A stretch of 64,000 nucleotides of DNA, taken from assembly GCA_036426205.1 (NCBI GenBank), contig WSYH01002496.1:1-64000 (forward strand). Direction: 5' to 3'. The position numbers and the translations under genes are program-made. The notes beneath the pieces were generated by a model. It saw nothing but the letters and a program-made list of their open reading frames with translations. It did not search any database and was not told the DNA's origin. This DNA comes from Ascaphus truei. Lineage: Eukaryota > Chordata > Amphibia > Anura > Ascaphidae. Shown here piece by piece: positions 1 through 11,005 of this stretch (its first letter is position 1; each line of letters begins with the position of its first letter).

Positions 1-764
1 CTGTTTTTTACATGACATTGCGCTTCCTGATGATCTTCACTTCTTCATTGTCCACGGGATCGAGAGAACGACCCCACACCGGGTTAAGCAGCATTAATTC
101 ATGTTTGTATAAGTATCACATTTTTTCACATATGTGTTTAGAATTTTGGAGCGCCACTTTTTGATATATTTGCCTGTCACTTGCATATTTCCCACTGCCC
201 AAGCTGCAGCAAGACAGGTTATTACCCCTGCCCTATCACAAGAGGCTCCTTGGCTCACCTCTGCTCTGCCCCCTCCTCTGATTGGTCTCCCTCGCTTTAT
301 TACTCCTGTGATTCCTGTGCAACCTCGCTCTGCATAGTTTGTTTGCATTGTGCTGTTGGATACTGAGCCCAGCTCCCTCTTACGTTACAGATCTTGTTAC
401 CGAACCGGCTTGTCTTCCTACCCTCTCTGGCTCATTGACCCCGGCTTCCACTCGACCTCGCTTACCACCCGGAACCCTTGAACTCGGTTCACGGACTCCT
501 ACGACTCGGACCTCTACTTCCCTTGACCCTTGGGTTCGGACTTCACTACGGTACCTTCTCTATGCCCGGATCTGGAAAGTACTACGACTAGCTCCTTGTT
601 CCAATGGTCTTGGCCACACTACCAGATCCACACTCTGGGCACGCTCTCACTACTGTGGGTGCGTGGTTACTCACTCTCCACCTCAGTACTGGGGGTTAGT
701 CTGGTCTGCGGGCAGCACAGTGTGACATTATGCAGAGCCCAACCAACGCAGACCCCCCCTCGAC
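1..764. other. Noncoding leader or LTR remnant upstream of gag
   Basis: No gene is visible here. The sequence is C/T-rich on the plus strand and runs directly into the gag start at 765. By position it should be the untranslated leader or partial 5' LTR of the sushi-ichi-like element, but no TG...CA boundary or primer-binding site could be fixed. Confidence 0.4.
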
Positions 765-1670
765 ATGAACCAAATACTAACGGCCCTGGCACAACACTGC
801 CAGACTCTCGGAAAACAAGTAGCCACCCTCACGCAACAACTTTCTAACCTAACCCTCCAGGAAAATCCCCCCAGAGTACCACGCACCCCGCGCCTTTCTC
901 CGCCCATCCGTGATGGGGCTACTGCCTTCGTTCCTAAGATTCCTGCACCTAAACCATATTCCGGAGATCCACACGCCTGTCGAGGTTTCCTGACCCAATG
1001 TGAAATTCAATTTGAGCTGGCCCCTAGCCACTTCACCTCTGACCGGTCCAAGTGGGCTATATTTTCTTTCTCCTGACAGGAAGCGCCTTGCCCTGGGCCT
1101 CTCCCATCTGGGACGTACGGCCGGAGCTTACCAGGGACTACCCCTGCTTCAAAAGGGAATTTCAACAGGTGTTCGACACTCCGTCCTGCACGGATACGGC
1201 GGTCTCTTCTTTGATGTACCTTATGAAAGTGCATAGGTCCGTAGCGAAATTCGCCAGAATTCCGGACCATCGCTTCGGAGATTCGGTGGAACGAAGAAGA
1301 CCTAGTAGCTGTATTCTGTCAGGTGCTGTCTGAGTCAGTGAAGGATGAACTCGCGACTCAACCTCGATCTGAAACCTTTGGAGGACCTGATTTCCCAGTG
1401 TATATGGGTCGACCAGCGCTTGCAAGAGAGACGTCACGAACGCCAGCGTCCCAGGTTTGTCGTGCCTGTATCCTTCCCGGTCCCTTCTATGCCTTTCAGG
1501 AAACCCCTGGCTATCTTACCACCCCCAGATACTTCTGAACCAATGCAGATTGCAGCCAACAACTTCGGGGTGCAGAGAGATCTCGCCGAAGGAACGAGGG
1601 CCTTTGCTTTTACTGCGGATCCTCGGAACATCTGGTACGCGGTTGTCCCCTGAGGCCAAGAAACAAGCAC
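765..1670 (+). pseudogene. gag remnant of sushi-ichi-like Gypsy element
   Basis: Gag forms the retrotransposon capsid and binds its RNA. The frame opens at 765 with MNQILTALAQ, a short helix rich in Gln and Leu. A capsid-like segment follows (GDPHACRGFLTQCEIQF), and the frame breaks near 1062. It continues in another frame through EFQQVFDTP (about 1160) and a third from about 1325. Near the end, bases 1605-1646 encode a C-x2-C-x4-H-x4-C zinc knuckle with all four ligands present. At least two frameshifts rule out a functional protein. The layout matches the Gag from which mammalian PEG10/RTL genes are thought to derive; that link is from family knowledge, not a search. Confidence 0.8.
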
Positions 1671-1675
1671 TCCAA

Positions 1676-2190
1676 GTGAGTAATGTGGGGCTCTCCCTGG
1701 GTACTATCTCTTCTCACCCCTTCTCTAAGGAAGAATTTCCCAAGAGGATTATGTTACGATTCTCCACGAGGGTCGGAATTTCCACGTAACCACCTCCGCC
1801 TTCCTCGATTCTGGATCGGGAAGAAATTTCCTAGACCAGAATCTTGCCATCCAGAACAACATTCCGATGATCGAGAAGATGTCTCCCATAGGCCTAGAGG
1901 CCATTGACGGACGCCCTCTGCAACCGGCCTTTATCTCGTTCACTAACCCTCTGCTCACCTTGTCCACGAGGGTGGTCATTGCAAGCTCCTCTCGTTCGAT
2001 GTATTCCACTCCCCCACAGTCCAAGTTATTCTCGGTCTTCCCTGCTTACAGAGACACAATCCGCGCATCGATTGGACGGATCAGTTACCCATTCAGTTGC
2101 AGACCTCATCGGGACATCTCAGTCCTACTACGCTCCTTGCCGGGTTTGAAATACCTCCCACTCTTCCCATACGCATACGCATACGCATAC
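1676..2190 (+). pseudogene. Aspartic protease remnant of the sushi-ichi-like element
   Basis: Retroviral-type protease cleaves the Gag-Pol polyprotein. A catalytic Asp-Ser-Gly is encoded at 1807-1815 within the phrase FLDSGSGRNF. Further on a phrase like VILGLPCLQRHNP marks the usual flap and C-terminal part, but in a shifted frame. Just beyond, at about 2170-2194, the hexamer CATACG is repeated about four times, probably a local expansion inside the coding region. The region is not translatable as one frame. Confidence 0.65.
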
Positions 2191-2193
2191 GCG

Positions 2194-3180
2194 GACTTTC
2201 TGGACGTCTTCAGTAAGACTCACTCCGACCTTTTACCTCCGCATCGCCCGTACAACTGCCCCATCGATCTGGTTCCAGGTATGATCCTTCCCAAATCCAA
2301 ATCAAATCCACTGTCTGTACCAGAGACCACAGCCATGGCGGAGTACATTCGGGAGAATCTCCAGAAAGGATTTATACAGCACACCACCTCCTCAACCGAC
2401 GCAGGGTTCTTCTTCGTGAAAAAGAAGGACAGACGCTCAGACCTTGTATCGATTACAGAGGCCTCAACTGCATAACGGTTTAGAATCGCAACCCTCTTCC
2501 ACTCATCTCCGAGTTATTTGACAGACTACAAGGGGCCACCATTTTTTCAAAGCTCGATATCAAGGGGGCTTAAAACCTCATCTGCATTCGAGAGGGGGAC
2601 GAGTGGAAGACCGCCTTCAACACCCGTAGTGGCCACTACGAGTACCTGGTAATGCCCTTTGACCTTTGCAACGCCCCAGCCGTTTTTCAGGACTTTATAA
2701 ACGAGGTCTTCCGGGACGCACTAAACGTCTTCGTAATCATCTACTTGGATGACATTCTTATCTTTTCCAAGACCCTCCAAGAGCATGTATTACACACCAG
2801 GCTCGTTCTCGCCCGTCTTCGTCTCAATCACCTCCACGCCAAATTAGAGAAGTGTCTCTTCCATCAGAGGTCCACAGCCTTCTTAGGCTATATTATCTCT
2901 GACAAGGGGTTCAGTATGGATCCTGAAAAACTGAAGGCCATACTGGAATGGCCCCAGCCCAAGACGCTAATATTCATTCAACACCTTCTCGGATTTTCCA
3001 ATGACTACAGAAAATGTATTCGTAATTTTTCCACCAAAGTGGCCCCATTACGGATCTCACCAAGAAAGGAGCCGACCCTTCCCTTTGGTCTTCTGAAGCC
3101 TCAGCTGCTTTCGAAACTTTTAAAAGTATCTTCATTTCAGCACCTTTCCTTCGACATCCGGATACCTCCCTCCCTTTCAC
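2194..3180 (+). pseudogene. Reverse transcriptase remnant of the sushi-ichi-like element
   Basis: RT copies the element RNA into DNA. The fingers-region phrase SSTDAGFFFVKKKD lies near 2390, the palm entry phrase [15 protein letters not shown] starts at 2652, and the catalytic YLDD is encoded near 2742. The thumb and connection part ([18 protein letters not shown]) follows. Stops and frameshifts lie between about 2470 and 2650, and a further break occurs after about 3000. The family normally has YLDD or YVDD at this site, so the catalytic residues are retained although the gene is broken. Confidence 0.85.
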
Positions 3181-3560
3181 ACTCGAGGTGAACACCTCAG
3201 ACTCAGGAGCTGTGCAGTGCTTTCCCAAAGAATGGGTCCTCAAGACAAACTACATCCGTGTAGATTTTTCTCAAAGAAATGTTCTCCGGCCGAGAAAAAT
3301 TATGATGTCGGTAACAGGGAGCTTTTGGCCATCAAGATGGCCCTTCTAGAATGGCGACATCTTCTAGAGGGTACCGGGGAACCTATTCCCATCCTCACGG
3401 ACCATAAAAATCTTTTATACATCGAAGGAGCACAGCGGTTAGGGTTCCGACAGGCTCTGTGAAAACTATTTTTCTCGAGGTTCAATTACGTCTTATCTTA
3501 TATACCTGGTACCAAGAATGTTAAAGCCGATGCCCTGTCTCTGCAATTCTCCCTAGAAGA
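3181..3560 (+). pseudogene. RNase H remnant of the sushi-ichi-like element
   Basis: RNase H degrades the RNA strand of the RNA/DNA hybrid during reverse transcription. The order of ligands can be followed: an Asp in [11 protein letters not shown] (about 3185), the Glu in [11 protein letters not shown] (about 3315), the Asp in LTDHKNLLY (about 3400) and the Asp of KADALS (about 3525). The segment is broken by a frameshift near 3220 and a stop at 3460. It sits directly after RT, as expected for Gypsy. Confidence 0.75.
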
Positions 3561-3724
3561 GAGGTCGGAAGAGATCCCTGAAACCATCCTACCGTCCAAA
3601 TTTATCATTTCGGCAACCTCATTTGATGTCCTGGACAAAATCATCAAAGCTCAATCCCACATTCCCAGAGGTCTAGAGGTTCCGGGGGGTACTCTGTACG
3701 CATCACCACAATTCTGGCGGAAAA

Positions 3725-4131
3725 TCCTGGAGTTGGGCCATTCCTCCAGAACTGCTGTGCATCCTGGCTTTAAGAAAACCCTGGATCTCATCGGAAGAAC
3801 CTTCTGGTGGCCCAAGATGGGGAAAGAGGTTCAGGAATTCACCAGTGCCTGCTCAGTATGCGCCCAAAGAGTAGACTGCCCGACAAAAGCCTTCGGGTTT
3901 CTCCAGGGAGGTCTTCAGACTTCACGGCATTCCCACGTCCATAGTGTCCGACAGGGGTTCACAATTCATTTCCAAATTCTGGTGGGCCTTCTCCAAGTCA
4001 CTCGGTATGTCGCTCTCATTCTCCTCCGGCTCACACCCTCACACCCTCTGCCCATTGGCAGACCGAGAGGATGAACCAGAATCTGGAGCAGTACTTGAGA
4101 TGTTTTGCTCAGCTGTGCAATAGACACATTG
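3725..4131 (+). pseudogene. Integrase remnant, internally deleted
   Basis: Integrase inserts the DNA copy. The N-terminal zinc-binding module is recognisable (GHSS...HPG...CSVCAQ, an HHCC arrangement, 3733-3880). The following catalytic core is shortened: only a piece around SDRGSQF (about 3950) and a late piece reading like [13 protein letters not shown] (about 4060-4095, containing the catalytic Glu) remain, in different frames. The first catalytic Asp appears to have been lost with the deletion. Confidence 0.7.
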
Positions 4132-4239
4132 GCTGAACATAGCTTGCGTTACTCTGTGTTTGCCTCTGCTGATCCTGCCATGTCCCTGTCCTGTTGCCTT
4201 GATTCCTAGATTAACCCCTTGTATACCGACCCAGGATAT

Positions 4240-4665
4240 TGGGCAATTCACCAAGGAATTCAGATGTGTTTTTGATACCTCAGGTCATAAAATTACTGCT
4301 GCTTCATCCCTTTTTCACATAATTCAGGGTATGCCCTGGAGTTACGGACAATCGCTTCTGAGACAGGATGGAACAGTGAGGCTCTCTCTTCATCTTTTTG
4401 GCAGGGACTCTCACAACCTTTGAAGGATGAACTCTCCCTGCAGGAGCGCCCAGCTGACCTGGAGGAGCTTATTCCAGTCTGCATTCGGGTGGGCCAGCGT
4501 CTGCAGGAAGGAAATCAGAGCGTTCACGTCATCGTCAGGTTATCGTTTGTTCATTCCTCTTTTCCAGAAAACCCTGCTGCGGATGTTCCAGAACCCATGC
4601 AATTAGGCGGCAACAAACTATCGCTCTCAGAGAAGCAGCGTCGTCGAGCGTCCGGTCTATTCCTC
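4240..4665 (+). pseudogene. gag fragment of a second Gypsy element (left part)
   Basis: This is a separate sushi-ichi-like gag piece, with phrases such as FTKEFRCVFDTSGHKITAASSLF (4243 onward) and, after a frameshift, LKDELSLQERPADLEELIPVCIRVGQRLQE (4420 onward). It is about half a Gag and has no pol downstream. The coding frame runs up to 4665, where the LTR of the minus-strand element begins, and it picks up again in phase at 14619. It is therefore the landing site of that element. The protein is far from functional. Confidence 0.75.
4662..4665. repeat. Target-site duplication CCTC, left copy
   Basis: The four bases directly before the left LTR are CCTC, and the four directly after the right LTR (14615-14618) are also CCTC. 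Ty3/Gypsy integrases usually make 4-6 bp staggered cuts, so this supports 4666-14614 as one insertion. Confidence 0.8.
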
Positions 4666-5775
4666 TGTAGCCCTGCTTCCTAATGAACGCAGGCCACTAT
4701 CATATGCTGTATTACCTATAGGCTCACAGGGTCTGAGCCTCTGCCACGGAGAGCCTGGTGTACACACAATACTTATAACTTGGTGCAGAGCCTCCACCTG
4801 CGGCAGCTTCCACCAGAGGGGAAGTTGGTCTTCGCAGGACTTATATACCTTAAACACACACACAGCAGAGTACCGTAACCAATCAACTTTACTTGCAATA
4901 TTCTCACACATATATCCACAGGTGTCCCTCCCTAGAGGAGACACTCTAATCAGCGTCCCGGCGAACGCCGACCCTCCCATCTCCCTCCACCGGGTGATCC
5001 CACCCCGTGTCCAGTTCCCTTGGGAATAGTCCTCCCACCCTCAAGTGAGTCATATATATATATACATGAGTGTGACTGCACAGCCACTGTGTCCCGAATG
5101 AACGATGGTACCGTTGGTGCACTTTGGAGAATTACCTGCCGGGTACTCCAGTACCCGGTGCTCCTACAAATCTTCGCAAAGGGTCAGCGAGTTGAAGATG
5201 TCGTAAGCGTGGATGTCCAGGGCGATCCCACCTGGACACACTGCGGCTTGCTAGCGGGGTCTGAGCCCAGACCTCCCGCCACTTAGAACTGTCCTGGTGA
5301 TGGTAGTGCGGCAATAAAGGGAACCGGAACCTCACTATGGCAAGTCCCTAGCTCCGCTTGTCTCTACTGGGACTCAGGGCCTAACCTGGCCTGGGGCATA
5401 TGGCCTACGTAGGGGGCGGTTGGCCTCCCCACACCGAAGCTCCGTCTCCTCTCCAGCCAGCTCTGAACAACGTGCGCGCAACCACCTCCTTTTCCTCCTT
5501 AACCTCGCAGCCCATTGGCTCAGCCCTATCACGGGGACCCGCGGGGGTTGATGGGACCTGTGTCTCGCTACCTCCCTCCAATTGGAACTCTCCTCCTTCG
5601 CGGGCTTTTCTTACTCTTGCCTGCGCATGCGTAACCTCTGGCTAGGTTAATTCTGCACTGGTGCCAACCATAACATGGCGTCTTGCACGACGCGGAGCCT
5701 CCGTATCGGAGCGCTCCCATCCGCAGTGTACCCGCCACCAACAACACAAGGGCGAGAAGGGGGGTCCTGGCTATA
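4666..5775 (-). repeat. 3' LTR of the minus-strand Gypsy element
   Basis: Direct copy of 13498-14614. On the minus strand it would start TATAGCC (mutated from TGTAGCC) and end GGCTACA. A TATATAAG box on the minus strand lies at 4840-4847, which leaves about 180 bases for R plus U5. A short (TA)n lies near 5048. Confidence 0.93.
4840..4847 (-). promoter_or_regulatory. TATA box of the LTR promoter
   Basis: The minus strand reads TATATAAG here and the same octamer is conserved in the other LTR at 13672-13679. Its position about 180 bases before the LTR end suits a Gypsy LTR promoter. No start site was mapped. Confidence 0.5.
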
Positions 5776-5787
5776 TCCTCCCCCCTG
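5776..5787 (-). promoter_or_regulatory. Polypurine tract, plus-strand primer of the Gypsy element
   Basis: The minus strand reads CAGGGGGGAGGA immediately next to the left LTR. A purine run at this exact place is the primer for second-strand synthesis in LTR retrotransposons, and it fixes the direction of the element. Confidence 0.85.
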
Positions 5788-8184
5788 TGGATTCCAACGT
5801 CCCCGCTTGGACAACACTTTAACTGACACAACGTTATATAATGGAAAAATGCCTAATATACATTCCTCCCTAAATCAGCTTGTACATCTCGCTAAACATC
5901 ACAATCACTGATTGCACTCGATTGTGAGCCCACTGCTGAGCCTCATAGTGGGGTGCCCCAACCTGATTGTAGGCCATCCTCATTGGAGGTTGCCCATTTC
6001 TCTGACTCCGCCTTAACAGTTGTTCGGTCACTCCCGTGGGAGAGTGACTGTCTGCGTCTGGTACTTTGAGTTCTTCCCTTGAGGGGATTGAGCTCTCTAC
6101 TTGGTCATAAATTGGTAGGAAGCATGGGCTCAGCGGATCTAATACTGAATCTGCCGGGGCCACTGTCACGGTGACTTATGACAGGCTGCAATTTACACCA
6201 AATATATATAATATAATATATATATATAACTGGGTTGAACTGGGAAGAGACTTAGATATGATAAATCATTTATTCCTTGATAAAGGTGAACACACAATAT
6301 ATACAAATAACAGGCAAAATATGGACACTTACTTAAAGATGGAAATGATGAAACAGTCACATCTGGACTGGCAGTTCATACAGCACTCTTCATCATCCCA
6401 AGACACGAAAAGCCATGAAAAGGCCTTGCATGCAGACATTGCATAGCATTTCTCTCAGCAATCAGGTAACAATTCAGATGATATCAGAAGACCCAGGATA
6501 AAGGATTGACAACAGTTTATAAACCTTTTGTAACCCTATCCTTAACATTAAGTATAGGTGATTGATTTTCAATTACCTGTAGCCACTCACTAACATGGGA
6601 ACACCTTTGGATACACGCCCCAGCTAGTTGGCACATGCTCAGTTGGGCTCTGGGGGTCTCATTTCTGTAGCCCCACATTTGCATCAGGAATGCCAGTCAG
6701 TCTACTAAACGGAATTCCTGGCAGGATACCCTTTGTGGTAAGGTGTGAAATGGGACACTTACAGCCTGCTCTGGTTTGAGCCGTCTCCACCCTCAGGTAA
6801 ACAGTGAGGGTGGCAAAATCCTTTGAACAATACTTAAGTCCTAGACATTGGGTCGCCTCTCTGGCCATATGCTACCCTGGTATGCAAAGGAATTTCCTCT
6901 GGGTTTTATCCCTGCTCTGGGACACAGTATTAAATATAAAACACAAACATCTTAAAATATCCGGTTCTGTTGGGTCCATCGGGTCCAAACTTTCCAGTTC
7001 TCAATGCCGGATTTGGGACACCATATGGTCCAATTTGCGACTTGCTACGACCTTCGGAACTGGAGTTATACAAATACACCTTAAACCGTTTCTTATTTTA
7101 ATACAATAAACTCCGCTGTACATTAAATCACGGTTTTTCACTAAATCCCCATTGGAAATGCATCTGCTGAATGCCCGGATGAAGGAACAGACTCCTCATC
7201 GATCAGCGGTGTTGATATAGTATTGAACCACAAACTTCAGGAAACTGGCTTCACCAAGGAGTCTTACAAACAGACTTTCAATGGCAAACCACTGCCGCTG
7301 GCGGCTATGGGAATCCGCCGCCATAGACTTTCAACGGGGCTACGCCACCGTTGAAGTCAATGGGGGTTTTCCGCTATAGCCGGTCAATGGATATTGGCCG
7401 CCATTGGAGTCTATGGGAAAAGTCCTGAACTTTCAAGGGGGTCCATACTCCGTCGGGTTGGTCCAAGAGGGTCAAGGATGGTTCTGCAGCGATGCCGGAG
7501 CAGTGACTACAGGTACCCCAAACCCTGATCCTCTGCACCCTCCGGAACCGGAGCTATGGATTCCTAAATTTCAGCTTTTCACACTTAGCCGTTTTCTTGA
7601 GCTGTTTCTACCGCCGCCATTGGAACCTATGGCGCGACCCGCTCGTCTCGGTTCGACCCTTATCGGGGGTCCAGGATTCGGGGACCCGGTTGTGGTCGAG
7701 TGGGGGGAGGCCTAGGAACTAGGGGCAAAAATAATTTTATTTCTAGGTGCTCTAGAACTGTTTATTCCCACGCCACTTGTCGTTGAACTTGACTGCTAAG
7801 TGATCAAAGCTCTCTAGTCCACTTTGCGGTTTTGCGGTTTGGACGGCAGCCAACTCGTTACTGGAAAGCTCCTTTGAGGAATATCCATTGAAGTCAATGG
7901 GCCCATTGACTTACAATGGGAAACCGCCGCTCCTCCTCTCGGACGCCACCTGCTGGTCTTCACAGGAAACAGGACTGAAACAGCAAGATTCGGCATTAGA
8001 ATGCATTGAGCTCTAATGGCAGCCTATGGGACCCTGCAAAATGGTGCCTGAAAAGGCGTGAAAATTACACAAAGGGCTATAATCTTTAAAGAACTATTAA
8101 CCCTTGTACTCCCGGATTGATCCTAGTGTGTGTGATGCAGACACTGATATAACAATAAAACCTGGGAACAGGGAATACACCTTT
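5788..8184 (-). other. Long 3' noncoding interior of the Gypsy element
   Basis: About 2.4 kb between the end of integrase and the polypurine tract, with no convincing gene. It holds (TA)n near 6195-6228 and a stretch at 7270-7420 with repeated motifs of the type CATTGGAGTCTATGGG and GTTGAAGTCAATGGG; a related motif recurs near 7890. These near-palindromic phrases could form hairpins. An envelope gene was looked for and not seen. Confidence 0.6.
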
Positions 8185-9532
8185 TCATGTTATAACAAGG
8201 GTTAAATCACATTTCTGGACCTCAGCCCAGTTAACCCCTTTCTCCCTGGTGAGGTCAGGGGGTGGCCAATTGGGGTGTAACACCTTTAATCCCGGGCCAA
8301 ATCTCCCCATTGTCACAGCCACCTCCTGAGGCGAGCGCTCAGGGAGCCCTTTACCCGAAGCTCCGCCGGGAGGTGCTCTCTGTTGAGGGCCCCTTTGAGA
8401 GGTTCCCTCTTGTGGATCTTCCGGAACATCGGAGTTCCCTGACTCTTCTTCTGATGACATTTCCCCATCCAAGGGGGATGCCGGCCACTCCAAATCCCCC
8501 TCCTCTACTCGGGGAATAGGGAGCAAATGATAACGATGCCAGGTTTTCACCCGGCCCTCCGAGTCTTTGATGCAGTAGACCAGAAGACCGGGCATTTGAG
8601 AGGCTACTTCGTACACTCCCTCCCGCCATCTGTCGGCCAATTTATGTTTCCCTGGTACCCCCAGGTTACGGAGAAGTACTGCATCGCCAGGTTTAATGTC
8701 TCTATGTTTCACCTTATGATCATATCGCCTTTTATTTCCGGCATTCAGTTTTTCAGTGGATCTTTTGGCTTGTACGTAGGCCCGTTGCAGGTTCTCTTGT
8801 AATCTCTGCACATAGCGGAAATTGGTACTATTATGTACTCCATCAGCGGAGACTCTCAACTGTATGTCCACAGGCAGTCTAGCTTCCCAGCAAAACATGA
8901 GAAAGTACGGCGAGAACCCAGTAGAATCGTGTCGTGTACAATTGTAAGCGTGGACTAGGGTTTCCATTCAGTCTTTTTTTCTCCTGTTAGCGTGCCTAAC
9001 ATGTCTAGTAGGGTACGGTTGAACCGTTCCGGAAGTGCATCCCCTTCGGGGTCTTAGGGCGTGATACGGGACATTTTGATATGTAAGAGGTTCAGCAGTT
9101 CTTTTATTAATTTGCTTTTGAAGTCTCATCCTTGATCGGAGTGGAGGCGTTGAGGAAGCCCAAAATGCATAAAATACTTCTCCCAGAGCACCTTGGCCAC
9201 CGTAATGGCTTTTTGATCTTCGGTCGGGAAGGCCTGGGCGTAACGGGTGTAATGATCCGTAATGACCAGCACATTTCCTATGCCATGGCTATTAGGTTCG
9301 ATGCATAGAAAGTCCAGACAGACTAAGTCCATAGGCCCCGTACTCTTCAGGTGGCCCGTTGGGGCAGCCCTAGTGGGCAAGATCTTGCGCTGAATTCACT
9401 GCACACACCGTCGACAGTGATGCTCTACTGCTTCTCTCATTTTTGGCCAGAAGAACCTATCTCTCACTAGTCCAAAAGTCTTGTCTACACCCAAATGACC
9501 ATGTTCGTCGTGTAGAGCTTTCAGCATTACTG
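8185..9532 (-). pseudogene. Integrase of the minus-strand Gypsy element, interrupted
   Basis: Integrase joins the cDNA to the host genome. Reading leftward from 9532, an HHCC zinc module is visible (ALHDEHGHLGVDKT, then CRRC near 9400). The catalytic core follows: DLVCLDFLCIE (first Asp), HSDQG at 9126 (second Asp) and a Glu in PERFNRT near 9030. The C-terminal part is 8185-8967 and ends in a Pro/Glu/Ser-rich tail. An opal stop follows SDQG, another stop lies near 9060, and there is a frameshift before 8967. The 5' side of this domain is separated from the rest of pol by the MITE at 9533-9926, whose removal would restore continuity. Confidence 0.88.
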
Positions 9533-9926
9533 CACCGACACACTTTATTCGAGCAAATACCCAGTATGTACCTGGCAGATACCTGGAATGCGCCGCTCCT
9601 CACCTCTGACAAGCCCCGTTGCGTTTGCCTTCCCAGCCTGGGTTCATGCCTGGCTGATGGGCGGCTGATCTGTTAAATGATAATGATTAGGATTTAATAG
9701 GCTGCAATGCTTCGCGTGTCTACCAGATGGCATAAATTCATGAATTGTAATGCAGTATATATATATATACTGTGCAGTATTGCAGCCAGCAGGAATAAAA
9801 TGCTTCAATCCCTGCCTGGAAAATACCTCAATGCACTCGGGCAGAAAACAGTCACAAACCTCAATACACCCGGGTATACCCGAATTCGTGGGACTAGCCG
9901 AGCTCGAATAAAGTGTGTCGCCAGTG
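9533..9926. mobile_element. MITE with 19-bp terminal inverted repeats inside integrase
   Basis: Bases 9536-9554 and 9902-9920 are inverted copies of CGACACACTTTATTCGAGC. On the right the homology continues outward into a CACTGG-type terminus that is imperfect on the left. The roughly 390-bp insert has no coding capacity and contains a short (TA)n. Integrase coding sense is recognisable on both sides, so the insertion happened after the Gypsy element landed. The family was not identified, and the target duplication is unclear. Confidence 0.75.
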
Positions 9927-10999
9927 TAAGTACTGCAGTCGTTTTGGTAGCACTAATTGTCATCTATTCGGGTGGGTATGATATTCTACAACTTGGTATA
10001 GCAAATTGTCTTGCATTTCAAATTTGTCCGCTTCCCATATCAGTATACCTCCTACATCCCCCGGAGCCTGTCAAAGGAGGGCCGGGCGATTGTGTCTGAT
10101 AGAATAACGAATGGCCCCGGCGACCAGGTCTTGTTCTTGATATCGTACCATATCTTTCCAGGCTATGATCTTGTCTGGTGTAACATGCATGCCACTGGGG
10201 TCGCGATAGGCTTTGGGTATAGCGTTTGAGGTACACCCCAGGGAGTCAGCCACTTGTAATTCAGAGAACGCCACTTGGTCATTAACTATGGCAGCGGTGC
10301 TACATAGGGCCCTTACTCCGGGTCCCGGGATTTCTTCCCATTGATCTTCATCGGGGGTAGTGGCCAACCCTGGTCGCCTAGACAGGGCGTCCGCTCCAAT
10401 GTTCAAGGGGCCAGGCTTGTATTTCAAGGTGAAATTGTAATTGAATAGAGCAGCCAGCCAGCGATGGCCGGCCGCATCGAGTTTGGCGGAGGTCATAATG
10501 TAAGTGAGTGGATTATTGTTGGTCCGCACCTCGAACGACACACTGTACAGGTAGTCCCGAAGTTTGTCCACAATGGCCCACTTAAGGGCCAAGAACTCGA
10601 GTTTGTGCACTGGGTAATTCTGCTTGCTGGCAGTAAGACTGCGGCTGATATACGTGACGGATCGCAATCTCTCGGGATATTTTTGATGCAACACTGCTCC
10701 TAGGCCGCTCAGGCTAGCATCCACATGTAGTATATATGGTTGTTCGGGGTTGGTGTAGGCCAGCACGTCAGACTCTGTTTCACGTCTCTAAAAGCTTGTT
10801 CACACTCGGGTATCCATTTGTCCCCGAATGGCTGTCGGGCAGGGGTGGCCTTCCGGCCCGTGTCCGCCGGATATATTTTGAGTAGGCCGTTGAGGGCTTT
10901 GTCCCGGCGGGAGTACCCCTCCACAAATCTGCGATAGTAGCCGCAGAACCCCAGGAACGACCGCAACTCTCCCATTGTAAGGCCGGGGCCAGTTGACAA
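9927..10999 (-). pseudogene. RNase H and linker of the minus-strand Gypsy pol
   Basis: From 10999 leftward the connection domain phrase [18 protein letters not shown] appears, then RNase [14 protein letters not shown] (Asp), HKLEFLALKWAI (Glu), RTNNNPLTY and NIGADALSRR (Asp). The third catalytic position, normally Asp in T-D-x-x-P-L, is Asn here, so the enzyme would be impaired even if expressed. A frameshift near 10760 separates the connection domain from RNase H. A stop at 10071 ends the longer frame, but pol-like sense (LLYQVVEYHTHPNR) continues to the MITE edge. Confidence 0.88.
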
Positions 11000-11005
11000 C
11001 AGCTT

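Larger units (their letters stand above)
1..4131 (+). mobile_element. Degraded Ty3/Gypsy retrotransposon, sushi-ichi-like
   Basis: Remnants of gag, aspartic protease, reverse transcriptase, RNase H and integrase occur in this order on the plus strand, which is the standard Ty3/Gypsy order. Every domain is broken by frameshifts, stops and small deletions, so the copy is dead and old. The gag resembles the sushi-ichi lineage: an N-terminal Gln-rich coil, a capsid with a phrase like FLTQCEIQF, and one CCHC knuckle. About 760 bases upstream of gag are C/T-rich and may hold the 5' leader or part of an LTR, but I found no terminal repeat pair. The element may begin left of the window. Confidence 0.85.

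Noticed and set aside
5788..8184. Envelope gene downstream of integrase
   Set aside because: No frame over 104 codons, and no signal peptide or transmembrane pattern. The region is noncoding.
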